From assembly GCF_004341165.1 (NCBI RefSeq), contig NZ_SLZR01000004.1, positions 62,001 to 126,000 of the forward strand: a stretch of DNA of 64,000 nt. Direction: 5' to 3'. The notes below the pieces were generated by a model that was not told the origin of the DNA, made no database searches, and was given only the letters and a program-made list of their open reading frames with translations. Within the stretch, counting starts at the first letter, position 1; the number at the start of each line of letters is the position of its first letter. Positions 1-8,672 of the stretch are shown here, piece after piece. The stretch is from Reinekea marinisedimentorum. GTDB taxonomy: Bacteria > Pseudomonadota > Gammaproteobacteria > Pseudomonadales > Natronospirillaceae. The position numbers were made by a program, and so were the translations under genes.

Positions 1-1611
1 CTGTACGGCCTCAGCTCTCGCAGACTGAAGCTGCTCCGTGGCATCAACCAGCTCCACCTTTAAGGTATTTTTTTCTTCAGATTCTTTCTGGGAAAATAAT
101 TGAAGTTTATTAATCTTATTTTCCAGCGATTGTTGCTCTTGCGCTGAAGCGAGCAATTTTTGTTCTTTCTCTGCCAAGATATTTTCTAAGCGTGTAACAC
201 TAGACTTGTACTGAGAGTTTTCAGCTTTCAAACTATCCAGGCTTTGCTTTAGTTCCTTAGCTCCTTCTATCAGAGCTTCTTCACTGGATTTCAGTGTTTG
301 AATTTGACTTTCAAGTTCGGAAGCTAACGCTTTGAAGGTATATTTTTCTTCGGTCTCTTTCTGGGAAACCGATTGAAGGTCACTAATCTGGTTTACTAGT
401 GACTTTTGCTCTTGCTTTGAAGCGAGCAGCTTTTGCTCTTGCTCTGCCAGGGTACTTTCTAACCGTGCAACGTTAGACTTGTACTGAGACCTTTCAGCAT
501 CCAAGCAATTCTGGTTTTGGCTTAGTTCCTTAGATATTTTTTTCAGAGCTTCTTCACTTGATTTCAGAGTTTGAACTTGGTTTTCAAGCTCGGCAACTAA
601 CGTTTTACCGGCATCGCGTTCTAATTTTAAATTACTCAGCTCTGTTTTAAGAGAGTCGATTTGATCCTTCTGCGATACAAGTAATCCATTAAACTTAGCC
701 TTTTCTGCTTCTAAGTTCTTGGCTATTTGGTTGGCGTTTTTATCTGCCTGAGTTTGCCTGGCTATAGCATTTTTCTTATCAATTTCAAAAGCAGCTGCTT
801 TGTTGGTTATTTCCAGCAACTGAGCGCTAAGATTAGATTTATCGAGCTCTAGCTGGTTAATCATCTTTTGCAGTTTAACTTGCTCATCATCGCTTGCCTT
901 TTTAAGCGCATTATTTTCAACCGCAAAACTTTCACACTTAAGCTGTAATGCCTTGTTTTTCTCTCGAAGTGCTTTTAACTCTAGCTTATTTGTATCTTTC
1001 ACAAAGGTATAGCTTGTAAAGATGGAGCTTTCTTTAGCTTCATGCGCTAGTGCAAAGGCAGCCTTTAACGGCTGAATGTCGTTAAAAGGTACTTCCGCAG
1101 AGGGCATTTCGGCATCATTTATTGAAACAGCCTGTACCACTATTACAGTAAATTTATTTAACCACTCTGCATTTATAGCCGCCAATATGGAATTTTCTGC
1201 ACCGTTCAGTTGCAATACAAGTATGTTTTGATTGCCTTCTTGTAGGCTTACACTTTGCAGTAAATCATTAATGCCTATGGCTTCTACTTCAGCATGCTCA
1301 ACCTTTAGGTTCTTAAACAGCTTTTTAAATGCCAGCGGCTCTACAATACTGCTGAATTGCTGTGGCACAGAATTGTAAAAGGTTACATTTTTGGTTTGCT
1401 CAGCCACAACCTTGTTCACAACGCTTACTGTGCCGGAACCGTTAGTTTTAAGCGATAACTGCTGAGCCACACTTGGGTTAGCTTCCACCAGGTGTATGCT
1501 CTTCGCATTCAGTTGATGGTAGCCTTCAAGTTCGGTACATTGGCCAGCACCTATGTGAATAATAGTGCCTACATTATTCAGCGGTATGTTTAAATTTTTC
1601 AAACTGTTCAT
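1..1611 (-). CDS. SAM-methyltransferase-like protein with long repetitive coiled coil (partial, C-terminus missing)
   Basis: The frame is open from an ATG at 1611 through the left edge, giving 537 codons with no stop. Residues 1-200 look like an FkbM/class I methyltransferase fold: a glycine-rich motif (HIGAGQ) near residue 15, an acidic VEAN strand end near residue 37, and a later LVLQLNGAE segment that resembles the FkbM 'D-EGAE' strand. From about residue 205 onward the protein is Leu/Glu/Lys/Gln-rich heptad coiled coil, with two 91-residue tandem repeats and the start of a third. It is the last visible gene of the rml/ABC-transporter polysaccharide operon, 11 nt after the glycosyltransferase. 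By analogy with WbdD, where a methyltransferase is joined to a coiled coil that sets O-antigen length, it could cap or measure a glycan. That is inference. Whether the methyltransferase is active cannot be judged. Confidence 0.7.
   Translation of the reverse strand, partial: MNSLKNLNIPLNNVGTIIHIGAGQCTELEGYHQLNAKSIHLVEANPSVAQQLSLKTNGSGTVSVVNKVVAEQTKNVTFYNSVPQQFSSIVEPLAFKKLFKNLKVEHAEVEAIGINDLLQSVSLQEGNQNILVLQLNGAENSILAAINAEWLNKFTVIVVQAVSINDAEMPSAEVPFNDIQPLKAAFALAHEAKESSIFTSYTFVKDTNKLELKALREKNKALQLKCESFAVENNALKKASDDEQVKLQKMINQLELDKSNLSAQLLEITNKAAAFEIDKKNAIARQTQADKNANQIAKNLEAEKAKFNGLLVSQKDQIDSLKTELSNLKLERDAGKTLVAELENQVQTLKSSEEALKKISKELSQNQNCLDAERSQYKSNVARLESTLAEQEQKLLASKQEQKSLVNQISDLQSVSQKETEEKYTFKALASELESQIQTLKSSEEALIEGAKELKQSLDSLKAENSQYKSSVTRLENILAEKEQKLLASAQEQQSLENKINKLQLFSQKESEEKNTLKVELVDATEQLQSARAEAVQ
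43..315 (-). repeat. 273-bp in-frame repeat, unit 2
   Basis: This is the second copy of the 91-residue block. It keeps AEKEQKLLAS and SQKESEEK at the same offsets as unit 1 (AEQEQKLLAS, SQKETEEK). The 14 residues left before the window edge (1-42) look like the start of a third unit. Confidence 0.85.
316..588 (-). repeat. 273-bp in-frame repeat, unit 1 (91 residues, 13 heptads)
   Basis: This unit encodes a 91-residue coiled-coil block starting LENQVQTLKSSEEAL. It is followed directly by a second copy starting LESQIQTLKSSEEAL. The shared DNA string cagagcttcttcact occurs at 544 and 271, exactly 273 bp apart. Confidence 0.85.
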
Positions 1612-1622
1612 AGGCGGTTCAC

Positions 1623-2885
1623 TTATTTAATACAAACGTTAATGTTCATCTGGTTGTTAGCTGGCTTCTGGTAATTGGTAAAAAGCCAATCACCCAAATC
1701 CTGGAATAACGCTTCACTGTAGCCGTTGGTACCGTTGGGTTCGCTGTTTAAAACAGCGTTTACCTGCTGAAGCACCAACAATAACTGGCCATGCAAAGTT
1801 TGCTCATTGGCTTCATACAGTTTTAACCCTAACCTTTTCGCCTCTCGGTTTAGCCATACATTGCTCATACTAATAACCGTAAGTTTATGCTGAGCGGCTA
1901 GCCATAGTACGCCCGAGCTTTGGTTCTTATAGGCATGTTCGGCATAGTTAAACAGCACTGCATGTGAGCGACTAAATAGCTTGTGCAACTCATCATGACT
2001 CATAAATTGATCAACTATCGTTAAACGCGAATGCTCTGCCGCCAATTGTTTAAGCCGGCTATCAATAGCACTCAGTACGGCCGAATTATTTGTAACTGTA
2101 TATTGCACTACAAATTCAACATCGCTAAATGCCGGGTTTACCACCAAGCTCTTAGCAATTTTTGGTAGATCACCAAAGCCTTTGTCGAGTTTGGCATCAC
2201 CGCTAAACAATATAACCCGCCTATTTTCACCGGCACTCGGCTGCTTCTGTGCTGGTTTACTACCGAGCAGAATGCAGGGGTGAACATCTAACGGCTGTGA
2301 CAGTATTTTTGAATATACTGCAGCTAGCTCACCATCTGCGGCGTAAAGCTGTACATTTTTAAACTTGTTTAAGTACTTAAATGCCAGTTCAAAATTCAGT
2401 GCCACATTCGCACCGTTACTACCCACTATATTTTGGCTGTTATAAGGGTTGTACATTAAGCCAACAACAATAGGGGCTTTAGTCAATTCAGTATTTTTGA
2501 AACCTTCCAGCGCTAATGCCAGAGCGTAAGCATGCTGCCAGTTAAGCGTATGAAACCAAAATAGAACAGGCTGATTAAAACTTTTATAACGCTGCAGTAC
2601 TTCGGTGTACTCTACCGATAACAACCGGATGTAAGGTTGCGTACTGGCAATATCGGCCGGCTTATAGAAATACTGATAAAAATCTGTACCAAAGTGTTTA
2701 TAAAATTTGCAATGCCTGGCATTTAACGTTGCTACATATTCATCCGGGCAGTCCATATGGCCATACACATGGCAACAGGCTTTTTCACCGGTTACCAGGC
2801 GAGTACTCAACATTGCCTGTAGAGCTGCCGGGTGATGACCGCCCAGCTCTCTTAAGGCTGGGTCGCATAGCACAATCGTTAGCAT
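1623..2885 (-). CDS. Glycosyltransferase, GT-B (GT4-like) fold
   Basis: The protein has 420 residues. The N-terminal strand MLTIVLCDPALRELGGHH, with glycines after the first strand, is typical of the acceptor domain of GT-B enzymes. The C-terminal half has the group-1 pattern: RRVILFSGDAKLDKGFGDLP (the 'G-xx-K-G' donor-domain entry), then a HDELHKLFSRSHAVLFNY segment and a short Glu-rich stretch after an Asn-Gln-Ser-Ser-Gly turn. It probably transfers a sugar to the polysaccharide made by this operon. Donor and linkage cannot be told. It sits between the two coiled-coil genes with short gaps (23 nt and 11 nt), so it is co-transcribed with them. Confidence 0.65.
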   Translation of the reverse strand: MLTIVLCDPALRELGGHHPAALQAMLSTRLVTGEKACCHVYGHMDCPDEYVATLNARHCKFYKHFGTDFYQYFYKPADIASTQPYIRLLSVEYTEVLQRYKSFNQPVLFWFHTLNWQHAYALALALEGFKNTELTKAPIVVGLMYNPYNSQNIVGSNGANVALNFELAFKYLNKFKNVQLYAADGELAAVYSKILSQPLDVHPCILLGSKPAQKQPSAGENRRVILFSGDAKLDKGFGDLPKIAKSLVVNPAFSDVEFVVQYTVTNNSAVLSAIDSRLKQLAAEHSRLTIVDQFMSHDELHKLFSRSHAVLFNYAEHAYKNQSSGVLWLAAQHKLTVISMSNVWLNREAKRLGLKLYEANEQTLHGQLLLVLQQVNAVLNSEPNGTNGYSEALFQDLGDWLFTNYQKPANNQMNINVCIK

Positions 2886-2908
2886 CGTTAAGCGCTACCC
2901 AAGCTAGC

Positions 2909-4396
2909 TTAGTGCTTAAGCTTTGATAGCAAAGCAACAGAGTTTTTTAAGCGCAAGCCAGCAGGCGCTGACCGTAATGGTAATTGGCGCCATGTTCCCT
3001 GTTCGTGCAGTTTGCCGTAGTAAAACTCTAACTCTTCCTGTAATTGGTTAATTTGCAGCATACTCAGTTCATTTTCAGCCGTTAGCTCAGCCACTTGGGT
3101 TTGCAGGGTTTCAGCCGCAGCATTGGCTTTGTTAAGCTCGCTGAGTGCTTTTTGTGAAGCTTCGTCTGCTTTCGCGGCATGATCTTTCTGCTTGCTAGCC
3201 TCTAATACCGAGGTTTCTAACTCTTGTTGTAGCTGGTTAATTTGTAGGAGCAATAGCTCGTTTTCGGCAGCTAAATTTTGGTGCTCACCTTTTAGTTGAC
3301 TTGCTTCTTGCTTTATAGAGGCATTCTCAGCTTCTTTTTGAGCAAGGCTTTCTTGGGCTTGTTTACTTGCTTGCTCCAGGCTGATTAGCTTACTAACTTG
3401 CTGTTCCAGCTCTTCCTGCAGCTGATTGATCTGCAACAGGCTCAACTCACTCTCATTTGTCAGATCTTTATTCCGCTCAGCCTGCTCAGCTAACGCTGCT
3501 TTAACTGCGTTGTATTCAGCAGCCTTCTGTGCGAGCTCATCTTCAGCGCTACTTAGCTGTTTCTGTTGGCTTTTCAGCTTACTTCCGGCCTGCTCCAGTT
3601 CTTCTTGCAGCTGATTTATCTGCAATGCGCTGAGCTCACCTTCAGATGAAAGCTCTGTTATTCGTGTTTGTAGATCTGAAGCGGATTGCTCCAATGCAGT
3701 TTTGGCAGCTGTATTTTCACTTGCTGTGTTTAGCAATAATTGCTGCCACTTTTTCACCCTTGCTTTCAGTTGTGCTTCCGCTACGTCTGTTTCTATCGCG
3801 CTTGCGCTTTCCAATTGCTCCAGCAATAACTGAGCTGCCGGGAAGTACTCCAGCTCTACTGTACGGGCGTAACAGGCCGCTACATCCGTAAGGGGCAGCG
3901 CAGTGCTATTTGTATGTTGTGAACCTTCTGCCTGAAGGTTAGGTATTTCGTTGGCAAGAACGGCCAATACTTCCTTCCCGCGGTTAAGAAGGGATTCGCT
4001 ATTGAACATAAAGGCTGAACCCATATTTGCCATGTAGGTTTCGAACAGCTGATTATTCGCGGCTAACCAGGCATCAACCTCGTCAGCAAGGCTGGCTGCG
4101 GCTGATAATGCCCCATACTCGGGTGCAGAGTAAAAAAGTGCGTATGTAAGCGGCTGTTGCTCGTTTATTTTGGCAAGTTCAGCAACGGGCAAATCAGCCT
4201 GCCAATCTTCTTGAATATAAACCAGTGTACTATCTGCGCCTACGCTACCAGAACCGCCGGCCTTAGCAGATAAGCGAGATTGCAGTGACTGAAAGGAATC
4301 AACCAGCTCTACGTTGCCTTTGGTAGCCGTAAAGAGTGACCGAAAAGCGCTTATAAAACGATTTCCGTTTAAACCACAGGCGATTATTAGTTTCAT
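2909..4396 (-). CDS. Coiled-coil protein with four LQINQLQEELE repeats at 63-residue spacing
   Basis: The protein has 495 residues from ATG 4396, which follows an AGAGAG stretch. A GTG at 4438 would add 14 residues and overlap rmlB. Residues 1-200 form a globular domain starting MKLIIACGLNGNRF that I do not recognise. The rest is coiled coil in which ELSxLQINQLQEELE appears four times, spaced exactly 63 residues (nine heptads) apart. The last copy continues into EFYYGKLHEQ and a short basic tail. I recall similar LLLLQLHQVQEELE motifs in proteins of surface-polysaccharide loci, with no known function. It lies 28 nt after rmlB and before the glycosyltransferase. A scaffold or length-ruler role is inference only. 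Confidence 0.75.
   Translation of the reverse strand: MKLIIACGLNGNRFISAFRSLFTATKGNVELVDSFQSLQSRLSAKAGGSGSVGADSTLVYIQEDWQADLPVAELAKINEQQPLTYALFYSAPEYGALSAAASLADEVDAWLAANNQLFETYMANMGSAFMFNSESLLNRGKEVLAVLANEIPNLQAEGSQHTNSTALPLTDVAACYARTVELEYFPAAQLLLEQLESASAIETDVAEAQLKARVKKWQQLLLNTASENTAAKTALEQSASDLQTRITELSSEGELSALQINQLQEELEQAGSKLKSQQKQLSSAEDELAQKAAEYNAVKAALAEQAERNKDLTNESELSLLQINQLQEELEQQVSKLISLEQASKQAQESLAQKEAENASIKQEASQLKGEHQNLAAENELLLLQINQLQQELETSVLEASKQKDHAAKADEASQKALSELNKANAAAETLQTQVAELTAENELSMLQINQLQEELEFYYGKLHEQGTWRQLPLRSAPAGLRLKNSVALLSKLKH
3071..3637 (-). repeat. Three tandem 189-bp coiled-coil repeats plus a fourth core
   Basis: The units start at 3637, 3448 and 3259, and a fourth partial core starts at 3070. 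Each begins with Glu-Leu and the LQINQLQ(E/Q)ELE core. Spacing is exactly 189 bp each time. The 35-45 residues between cores have diverged in sequence but kept their length. Confidence 0.85.
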
Positions 4397-4424
4397 TCTT
4401 AATTGCTCTCTATTCCGCAGCTTT

Positions 4425-5519
4425 TTAATTATGGGCACTATTTAAAATAGCGCTCCACCATGCATCGTTTGCCAGGTACCATTGAAGGGTTTTATTAATA
4501 CCTGTTTCAAACGATTCCATTGGCTGGTAACCCAGCTCTGCCTTAGTTTTAGTTGCATCTATGGCATAACGCCTGTCGTGCCCGGCCCTATCGGTTACAA
4601 AGGTAATGAGCTGCTCTGCATTACCTTTAGCGGCAAGCTGTGCAGCCGGGTATTTCTTTGTAAGGCTATGGTCTTCTGCAAAGGCTTTATTCATCAGCTT
4701 GCATACAAGGTGAACTATATCTATGTTCGCCCATTCGTTGTGGCCACCAATGTTATAGTTTTCGCCCACCTTCCCTTTGTTTAATACAAGGTCTATGCCG
4801 CGGGCGTGATCTTCAACATAGAGCCAATCGCGAATCTGCTGGCCATCGCCATAAACAGGCAATGGCTTATCGTGAAGAATATTGGTGATAAGCAGCGGTA
4901 TTAACTTTTCCGGGAAGTGATAAGGGCCGTAATTGTTAGAACAATTAGATGTTGTTACCTGCAAGCCATAGGTATGGTGGTATGCGCGCACCAGGTGGTC
5001 GGATGATGCCTTACTTGCAGAATACGGCGAGTTTGGCTCATAGGGGTTTGTTTCTTTAAATGGCGGGTCGCTGGGTGCAAGTGAACCATATACTTCATCG
5101 GTAGAAACATGGTGAAAACGATGATCAACCGCCGGTTGAGCATTTGTTTTAGGGGTATCTATCCATACTTTTTTTGCTGCCTTAAGCAAGCTGTAGGTGC
5201 CCAGAATGTTGGTTTCTATAAAGGCATCTGGCCCTGTTATAGAGCGGTCGACATGCGATTCTGCCGCGAAATGCACCAGCGTATTTATACCGTGCTCGCA
5301 CAGCAGCTGCTCTACCAATGCGGTATCGCATATATTGCCATGAACGAAGGTTAGTTTAGGGTTAGATATTACATCGTTCAGGCTGGCTTTATTACCTGCG
5401 TAGGTTAGGGCATCTAAAACCACTACCTTGTCATTCGGGTAGTTGGCCAGCCAATAATGAACAAAGTTTACGCCTATAAACCCTGCACCACCTGTTACTA
5501 AAAGCGTTTTGTTAGTCAT
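4425..5519 (-). CDS. rmlB: dTDP-glucose 4,6-dehydratase RmlB
   Basis: This is the second step of dTDP-L-rhamnose synthesis, converting dTDP-glucose to dTDP-4-keto-6-deoxyglucose in the cytoplasm. The 364-residue extended SDR shows TGGAGFIG (NAD binding, residues 9-16), STDEVYG (139-145), YSASK with the catalytic Tyr/Lys (166-170), and the family string NNYGPYHFPEKLIP. I chose ATG 5519, which overlaps the end of rmlD by 8 nt; the longer frame uses a GTG at 5525. All four rml genes are present in the order A-C-D-B along the transcript, so the operon can make its own dTDP-rhamnose. Confidence 0.96.
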   Translation of the reverse strand: MTNKTLLVTGGAGFIGVNFVHYWLANYPNDKVVVLDALTYAGNKASLNDVISNPKLTFVHGNICDTALVEQLLCEHGINTLVHFAAESHVDRSITGPDAFIETNILGTYSLLKAAKKVWIDTPKTNAQPAVDHRFHHVSTDEVYGSLAPSDPPFKETNPYEPNSPYSASKASSDHLVRAYHHTYGLQVTTSNCSNNYGPYHFPEKLIPLLITNILHDKPLPVYGDGQQIRDWLYVEDHARGIDLVLNKGKVGENYNIGGHNEWANIDIVHLVCKLMNKAFAEDHSLTKKYPAAQLAAKGNAEQLITFVTDRAGHDRRYAIDATKTKAELGYQPMESFETGINKTLQWYLANDAWWSAILNSAHN

Positions 5520-6405
5520 TAGCACTGTTACTTTCTGAAATTCTTTTTACATCATCCAACATAAACGATAGCTGCTTACGCCAGTGTATTGTAGCCAAAC
5601 CGCTTGCCAATTCTGCAGGGGCTTTATCGAGCACTGAATAATGCGGGCGCTTAGCGGGTGTTGGGTAGTCGCTGGCCGGTATGGGCTTTATGGGTATTGC
5701 ACTACTTAACAGGCCTTTTTCTACTGCAAGCTCTTGTATGGCAATTGCAAAATCGTACCAGGAAGCTACACCTGCATCTGTCCAGTTATATAGGCCATTT
5801 AGTTCCGGCTTAACAGCTATTGCCCATAACCATTGTGCCAGGCCTTTGGCCCAGGTTGGCGTGCCTACCTGGTCGTACACTATTCCCAGCTCCGGTTTTT
5901 CACGCATTAAGCGCAACATGGTTTTTACAAAATTGTTGCCATTGGCCGAATAGACCCAGGCAGTACGCACAATAAGGCTGCTTTCAGGCAACAGCTTTGC
6001 AACTGCTATATCACCCGCTAGCTTAGAGGCGCCATATACGCTAACCGGGTTTGGTTTACTCTCTGCTGTATAGGGTATTGTTTGTGTACCATCAAAGACA
6101 AAATCGGTTGAAACATGAAGTAAACGGGCTCCGGTTTGCCTACATGCCTCTGCTATATTGCGGGCTCCATCGCGGTTTACTGCGTAGGCGTTTTGTACAT
6201 CTGCCTCAGCTTTATCTACGGCAGTATAGGCAGCTGTATTAATAACAACTTCTGGTTGAATACGTTGAATAGTATCTGCCGTTGCATGGGCATCGGTTAT
6301 ATCCAGATCTTCAATCCCTAAAGAATAGAGCTCAACAAAGGCTGGATTGGTTTGGCTTAGCTCCCAGGCTAATTGACCACCTTTGCCGGTAACAACAACC
6401 TTCAT
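5512..6405 (-). CDS. rmlD: dTDP-4-dehydrorhamnose reductase RmlD
   Basis: This is the last step of dTDP-L-rhamnose synthesis, an NAD(P)H-dependent reduction of the 4-keto group. The 297-residue protein starts MKVVVTGKGGQLAWEL (a Rossmann GxxGQLG-type loop with a Lys-Gly variant). It has NTAAYTAVDKAE (residues 56-67) and YGASKLAGD with the catalytic Tyr/Lys near residue 128, all typical of RmlD. Its start overlaps the rmlC stop by 4 nt and its end overlaps rmlB, as expected for translational coupling. Confidence 0.95.
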   Translation of the reverse strand: MKVVVTGKGGQLAWELSQTNPAFVELYSLGIEDLDITDAHATADTIQRIQPEVVINTAAYTAVDKAEADVQNAYAVNRDGARNIAEACRQTGARLLHVSTDFVFDGTQTIPYTAESKPNPVSVYGASKLAGDIAVAKLLPESSLIVRTAWVYSANGNNFVKTMLRLMREKPELGIVYDQVGTPTWAKGLAQWLWAIAVKPELNGLYNWTDAGVASWYDFAIAIQELAVEKGLLSSAIPIKPIPASDYPTPAKRPHYSVLDKAPAELASGLATIHWRKQLSFMLDDVKRISESNSAND

Positions 6406-6962
6406 GAAGCCGTCTCGGTAAACGCTGGTGCAGAAAGGAATGGCAACCCTGAGTTATCTTTTTCAGAAACTATGGGGTTTTTACCATTTATAAGCGGCCA
6501 TTCTATGGCCAGGTCTGCATCGTTCCACTTTACTGAAACATCGTATTCTGGCGCATAATAGTCGGTACATTTATATACAAACTCGGCTGTTTCACTGGTC
6601 ACATAAAACCCATGTGCAAAGCCTTCTGGTACCCATAGCTGACGTTTGTTTTCTGCGGATAGAAAATACCCTACCCACTTACCGAACGTAGGTGAAGCTT
6701 TGCGCATATCAACGGCTACATCGAACACTTCTCCCTGAACAACTCGCACCAGCTTTCCTTGCGTATTCTTTGTTTGGTAGTGAAGACCCCGTAAAATCCC
6801 CTGGGTAGACTTTGAGTGATTGTCCTGTACAAAAGGTTTTGCACCTGTAACGTTCGCGAACTCATCCGCACGGAATGTTTCCATAAAAAAACCGCGATCA
6901 TCACCAAATACTTTAGGTTCTAACAGCTTTACATCTTTAATGGGTGTTTCTATAAATTGCAT
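6402..6962 (-). CDS. rmlC: dTDP-4-dehydrorhamnose 3,5-epimerase RmlC
   Basis: This is the third step of dTDP-L-rhamnose synthesis, epimerising C3 and C5. The 186-residue cupin matches the usual RmlC length. It contains GDDRGFFMETFRADEF near the N-terminus, HSKSTQGILRGLHYQ with the catalytic His, GEVFDVAVDMRKASPTFGKW, and PEGFAHGFYVTSE. It overlaps rmlA by one base and rmlD by four. Confidence 0.96.
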   Translation of the reverse strand: MQFIETPIKDVKLLEPKVFGDDRGFFMETFRADEFANVTGAKPFVQDNHSKSTQGILRGLHYQTKNTQGKLVRVVQGEVFDVAVDMRKASPTFGKWVGYFLSAENKRQLWVPEGFAHGFYVTSETAEFVYKCTDYYAPEYDVSVKWNDADLAIEWPLINGKNPIVSEKDNSGLPFLSAPAFTETAS

Positions 6963-7888
6963 TAAGACTTAACCCTTTTCAGCAGTTCACCAGACTTTCG
7001 GGTTTTATCATTTAGTACATCAAATAAATACCTGCCATAGCCTGTCTTTTTTAGGCCCTCGGCAATAACCGCCAATTGCTCATCACCAATAAAGCCCATT
7101 TGATAGGCCACTTCAGCTGGGCTACCAATTTTTAAACCCTGGCGTTTTTCTATCGCCTGTACAAATTGAGAGGCTGCCAGCAGGTTATCGTGCGTGCCAG
7201 TATCTAGCCAGGTAAACCCACGCCCCATAATTTCTACATTTAGCAAGCCCTGCTTTAAATAAAGCATGTTAAGGTCGGTAATTTCCAGCTCTCCACGCTG
7301 TGAAGGCTTTATTTCTTTAGCTAAATCGACCACGTTTTCATCATAGAAGTACAGACCGGTAACTGCGTAGTTCGATTTAGGTTCTTTAGGTTTTTCTTCC
7401 AAGCTGATGACTTTGTTATTGTCATCAAACTCTGCCACTCCATATGCTTCGGGGTTATCGACTCTATAGCCGAACACAGTCGCCCCTGAATCACGCTGAG
7501 CAGCATGTTGCAGCAAATCAAAAAAACCATGACCGTAGTAAATGTTGTCGCCCAGAACCAGTGTAGAGGGGTGACCATCCAGAAATTTTTCACCCAGAAT
7601 AAATGCCTGAGCCAAACCATCCGGGTTAGGCTGCACGACATATTCCAGGTTTACACCCCAGCTGCTGCCATCATCCAGCAATCGTTGAAAGCTTTCTAAA
7701 TCTTGCGGGGTGGTAATAACCAGAATATCGCGTATACCACTGAGCATTAGAGTGGTTAACGGGTAGTAGATCATTGGCTTATCGTAAATAGGCGTGAGCT
7801 GCTTGCTGATACCCTTGGTAATAGGGTACAGGCGGCTACCAGAGCCACCTGCTAATATTATGCCTTTGCGTTTCTTTGCCATACCCAT
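6962..7888 (-). CDS. rmlA: Glucose-1-phosphate thymidylyltransferase RmlA
   Basis: This is the first step of dTDP-rhamnose synthesis, making dTDP-glucose from dTTP and glucose-1-phosphate. It shows [16 protein letters not shown] (nucleotide-binding signature), [17 protein letters not shown], and [19 protein letters not shown]. The longest frame begins with a GTG at 7924. I prefer ATG 7888 (about 308 residues), though ATG 7882 is equally plausible because it gives the usual short lead before [10 protein letters not shown]. The gene follows wzt closely and leads the rmlACDB set. Confidence 0.95.
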   Translation of the reverse strand: MGMAKKRKGIILAGGSGSRLYPITKGISKQLTPIYDKPMIYYPLTTLMLSGIRDILVITTPQDLESFQRLLDDGSSWGVNLEYVVQPNPDGLAQAFILGEKFLDGHPSTLVLGDNIYYGHGFFDLLQHAAQRDSGATVFGYRVDNPEAYGVAEFDDNNKVISLEEKPKEPKSNYAVTGLYFYDENVVDLAKEIKPSQRGELEITDLNMLYLKQGLLNVEIMGRGFTWLDTGTHDNLLAASQFVQAIEKRQGLKIGSPAEVAYQMGFIGDEQLAVIAEGLKKTGYGRYLFDVLNDKTRKSGELLKRVKS

Positions 7889-7931
7889 ACCCAATTGTTC
7901 ATTATTAATAACGCTGTAGGTCACTACTGCT

Positions 7932-8672
7932 CTAAAGCGAATCCATAAAATCCTGATACTTTTTAGCGACTCTCCGGGTATTGCCAGAGGCCGCTACTGT
8001 ACCCTGCTCAATCCAAATCGCTCTCTTACAAAGCTTTTTGACTTGCCCAGCACTGTGACTTACGAACACCACAGTTTGCTCGCCATTTATGCGCTGCAGT
8101 AGTACGTCTTCTGCCTTCTTTTTAAAGTGCTGATCACCCACACTGAGTACTTCATCTATTAATAGAAGATCTGTTTCACCTTTAACGCCTACCGAAAAGC
8201 CTAAACGCGAGCGCATGCCGGAGCTGTATGTTCTAACTGGCTGATCAAAAAAATCCCCCAGTTCAGAAAACTCCTGTATTTCAGGTATAAGCTTTTTTGC
8301 TTCCTTCTTTTTAATGCCTTGTAGCATAAGGCTTACCAAGGCGTTATCTCTGCCGGAAAGCTCACCATCAAAACCCAACCCAAGAGCTAATAAGGATCTG
8401 TTATTAATACCGGCAAACTGTAACTTGCCTTTATCGTGCTTGTATATTCCAGCCAAAATCCGCAATAGAGTCGACTTGCCACAGCCATTACGCCCCATCA
8501 CACCAAAGGTTTCACCCTTATTAATTGAAAAGCTGATGTCCTTTAGTGCTGAGTGCCTGAACCTGCCCAGCAGACTCGTGCGCGTTGCATATGTTACGCT
8601 TAAATTTTCAGCAAACACTGCAACACTGGCATTTAGATTATCTTGCGCGGCTGAGGATATTGGACTATTCAT
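7932..8672 (-). CDS. wzt: Polysaccharide ABC exporter, ATP-binding subunit (Wzt/KpsT type, short)
   Basis: This subunit powers export of an undecaprenyl- or lipid-linked polysaccharide across the inner membrane together with the adjacent permease. The 246-residue protein has Walker [10 protein letters not shown], signature [13 protein letters not shown], Walker [13 protein letters not shown] and H-loop VSHS, in that order. It ends soon after the nucleotide-binding domain. The C-terminal carbohydrate-recognition domain of long Wzt proteins (such as E. coli O9a) is absent, so substrate selection, if any, must come from elsewhere. Its start overlaps the permease stop by 4 nt. Confidence 0.9.
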   Translation of the reverse strand: MNSPISSAAQDNLNASVAVFAENLSVTYATRTSLLGRFRHSALKDISFSINKGETFGVMGRNGCGKSTLLRILAGIYKHDKGKLQFAGINNRSLLALGLGFDGELSGRDNALVSLMLQGIKKKEAKKLIPEIQEFSELGDFFDQPVRTYSSGMRSRLGFSVGVKGETDLLLIDEVLSVGDQHFKKKAEDVLLQRINGEQTVVFVSHSAGQVKKLCKRAIWIEQGTVAASGNTRRVAKKYQDFMDSL

